Shown here: in pieces, positions 63,696 through 64,000 of the stretch | Layout of the letters: the number at the start of each line of letters is the position of its first letter | Position numbering within the stretch: the first letter of the stretch is position 1 | Origin: Alkalihalobacillus sp. LMS39 | Lineage (GTDB): Bacteria > Bacillota > Bacilli > Bacillales > Bacillaceae_F | Assembly (NCBI RefSeq): GCF_022812285.1 | Contig: NZ_CP093300.1 | Span: 2,666,001-2,730,000 of the forward strand | Length of the DNA stretch: 64,000 nucleotides | Reading direction: 5' to 3' | Made by a program: the position numbers and the translations under genes | The notes under the pieces: model-generated | Databases searched by the model: none | Seen by the model: only the letters and a program-made list of their open reading frames with translations | What the model was told of the DNA's origin: nothing

Positions 63696-64000
63696 TTAAT
63701 TTGTCTGTTTGCTTAGTTTTTTATTCTTTTCATCAAAGGAGAACACATCAAAGTCGTTGGCTACAAAGCACGAGGGAAATATCGCTTGTGCCTCTTGTTC
63801 TATTTCTTTCGTTTCATTATGATATCTTGAACTAATATGAGTTAATAAAAGTTGTTTCACATTACAGTCAAGGGCAAGTTCAGTCGCTTGTTTGACAGTA
63901 GAATGGCCGAATTGTGCCGCCGTTTCTTCCTCACCTGATCGGAATGTTGCCTCATGTATTAATAAGTCTGCATCACTCGCAAGTTGATAACTTGAGTCAC
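63696..64000 (-). CDS. rnz: ribonuclease Z, C-terminal part (cut by window edge)
   Basis: The last 100 codons of RNase Z, the tRNA 3'-end processing endonuclease (MBL fold): ASDADLLIHEATF, then AAQFGHSTVKQATELA, LLLTHISSRY, and a C-terminal DFDVFSF. The HEATF, GHST and THISSRY motifs are specific. The start and the HxHxDH site lie beyond the window. Confidence 0.92.
   Translation of the reverse strand, partial: DSSYQLASDADLLIHEATFRSGEEETAAQFGHSTVKQATELALDCNVKQLLLTHISSRYHNETKEIEQEAQAIFPSCFVANDFDVFSFDEKNKKLSKQTN

Overview
The window reads as chromosome of a low-GC, endospore-forming Bacillaceae, probably a halotolerant or alkaliphilic 'Bacillus' in the broad sense. The evidence is a set of sporulation-lineage genes (Spo0E-type phosphatase, two YhcN/YlaJ lipoproteins, KapB, three YjcZ micro-proteins), Bacillus-typical genes (YpjP, YtzC, YqkE, YdbS/YdbT, CvfC, bacilliredoxin BrxA), strong AGGAGG ribosome binding sites, and an ectoine-degradation cluster. 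There are no rRNA or tRNA genes, no transposase and no CRISPR array.

Layout. 1-2.6 kb: start of a DUF523 gene, three small lipoproteins and a spo0E-like gene. 2.7-4 kb: lysine riboswitch with terminator in front of dapA. 4-6.3 kb: two permeases. 6.9-13 kb: a five-gene minus-strand operon (M24 ectoine hydrolase, Cys/Met-type PLP enzyme, M20 deacylase, homoserine dehydrogenase, aldehyde dehydrogenase), probably ectoine catabolism by an unusual route, bracketed by an identical 22-bp direct repeat. 13.4-18 kb: FN3 protein, beta-helix tail-spike-like protein and a membrane acyltransferase. 18-24 kb: DUF4269, a PucR-type regulator, kapB, small membrane proteins, ypjP.

24.4-42.2 kb is the accessory island and the most interesting part. 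A minus-strand tad-type pilus operon (an unknown 257-aa protein, CpaB/RcpC, TadZ, TadA, TadB, TadC, Flp pilin, TadE, TadG-like) ends in a 490-aa secreted or membrane-inserting, toxin-like protein. It is followed by about 9 kb holding 16 tandem copies of one gene for a 93-aa, three-TM membrane protein. Each copy has a near-perfect Shine-Dalgarno and a poly-A tract just after the ATG whose length differs between copies. Four copies are fully open; four more are intact except that the tract puts the start codon out of frame; the rest carry further frameshifts or deletions. The loop between TM1 and TM2 varies and the rest is conserved. This looks like an expanded, possibly phase-variable family (an immunity or recognition repertoire) attached to a secretion/pilus locus. 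The function is inference.

42.9-64 kb is mostly housekeeping: glutamate synthase (both subunits), YqkE, NRDE protein, TelA with an unknown partner, an MBL hydrolase, a guanylate-kinase paralogue, a DUF2777-like protein, YdbS/YdbT, CvfC, a phosphoesterase, a three-gene thiol-redox cluster, a class V aminotransferase, YjcZ x3, YtzC and the 3' part of rnz. Two intergenic regions (42.6-42.8 and 53.8-54.4 kb) carry an interspersed repeat built on CGGACAT...TTCCG; in the second it is packed into an exact 225-bp tandem repeat.
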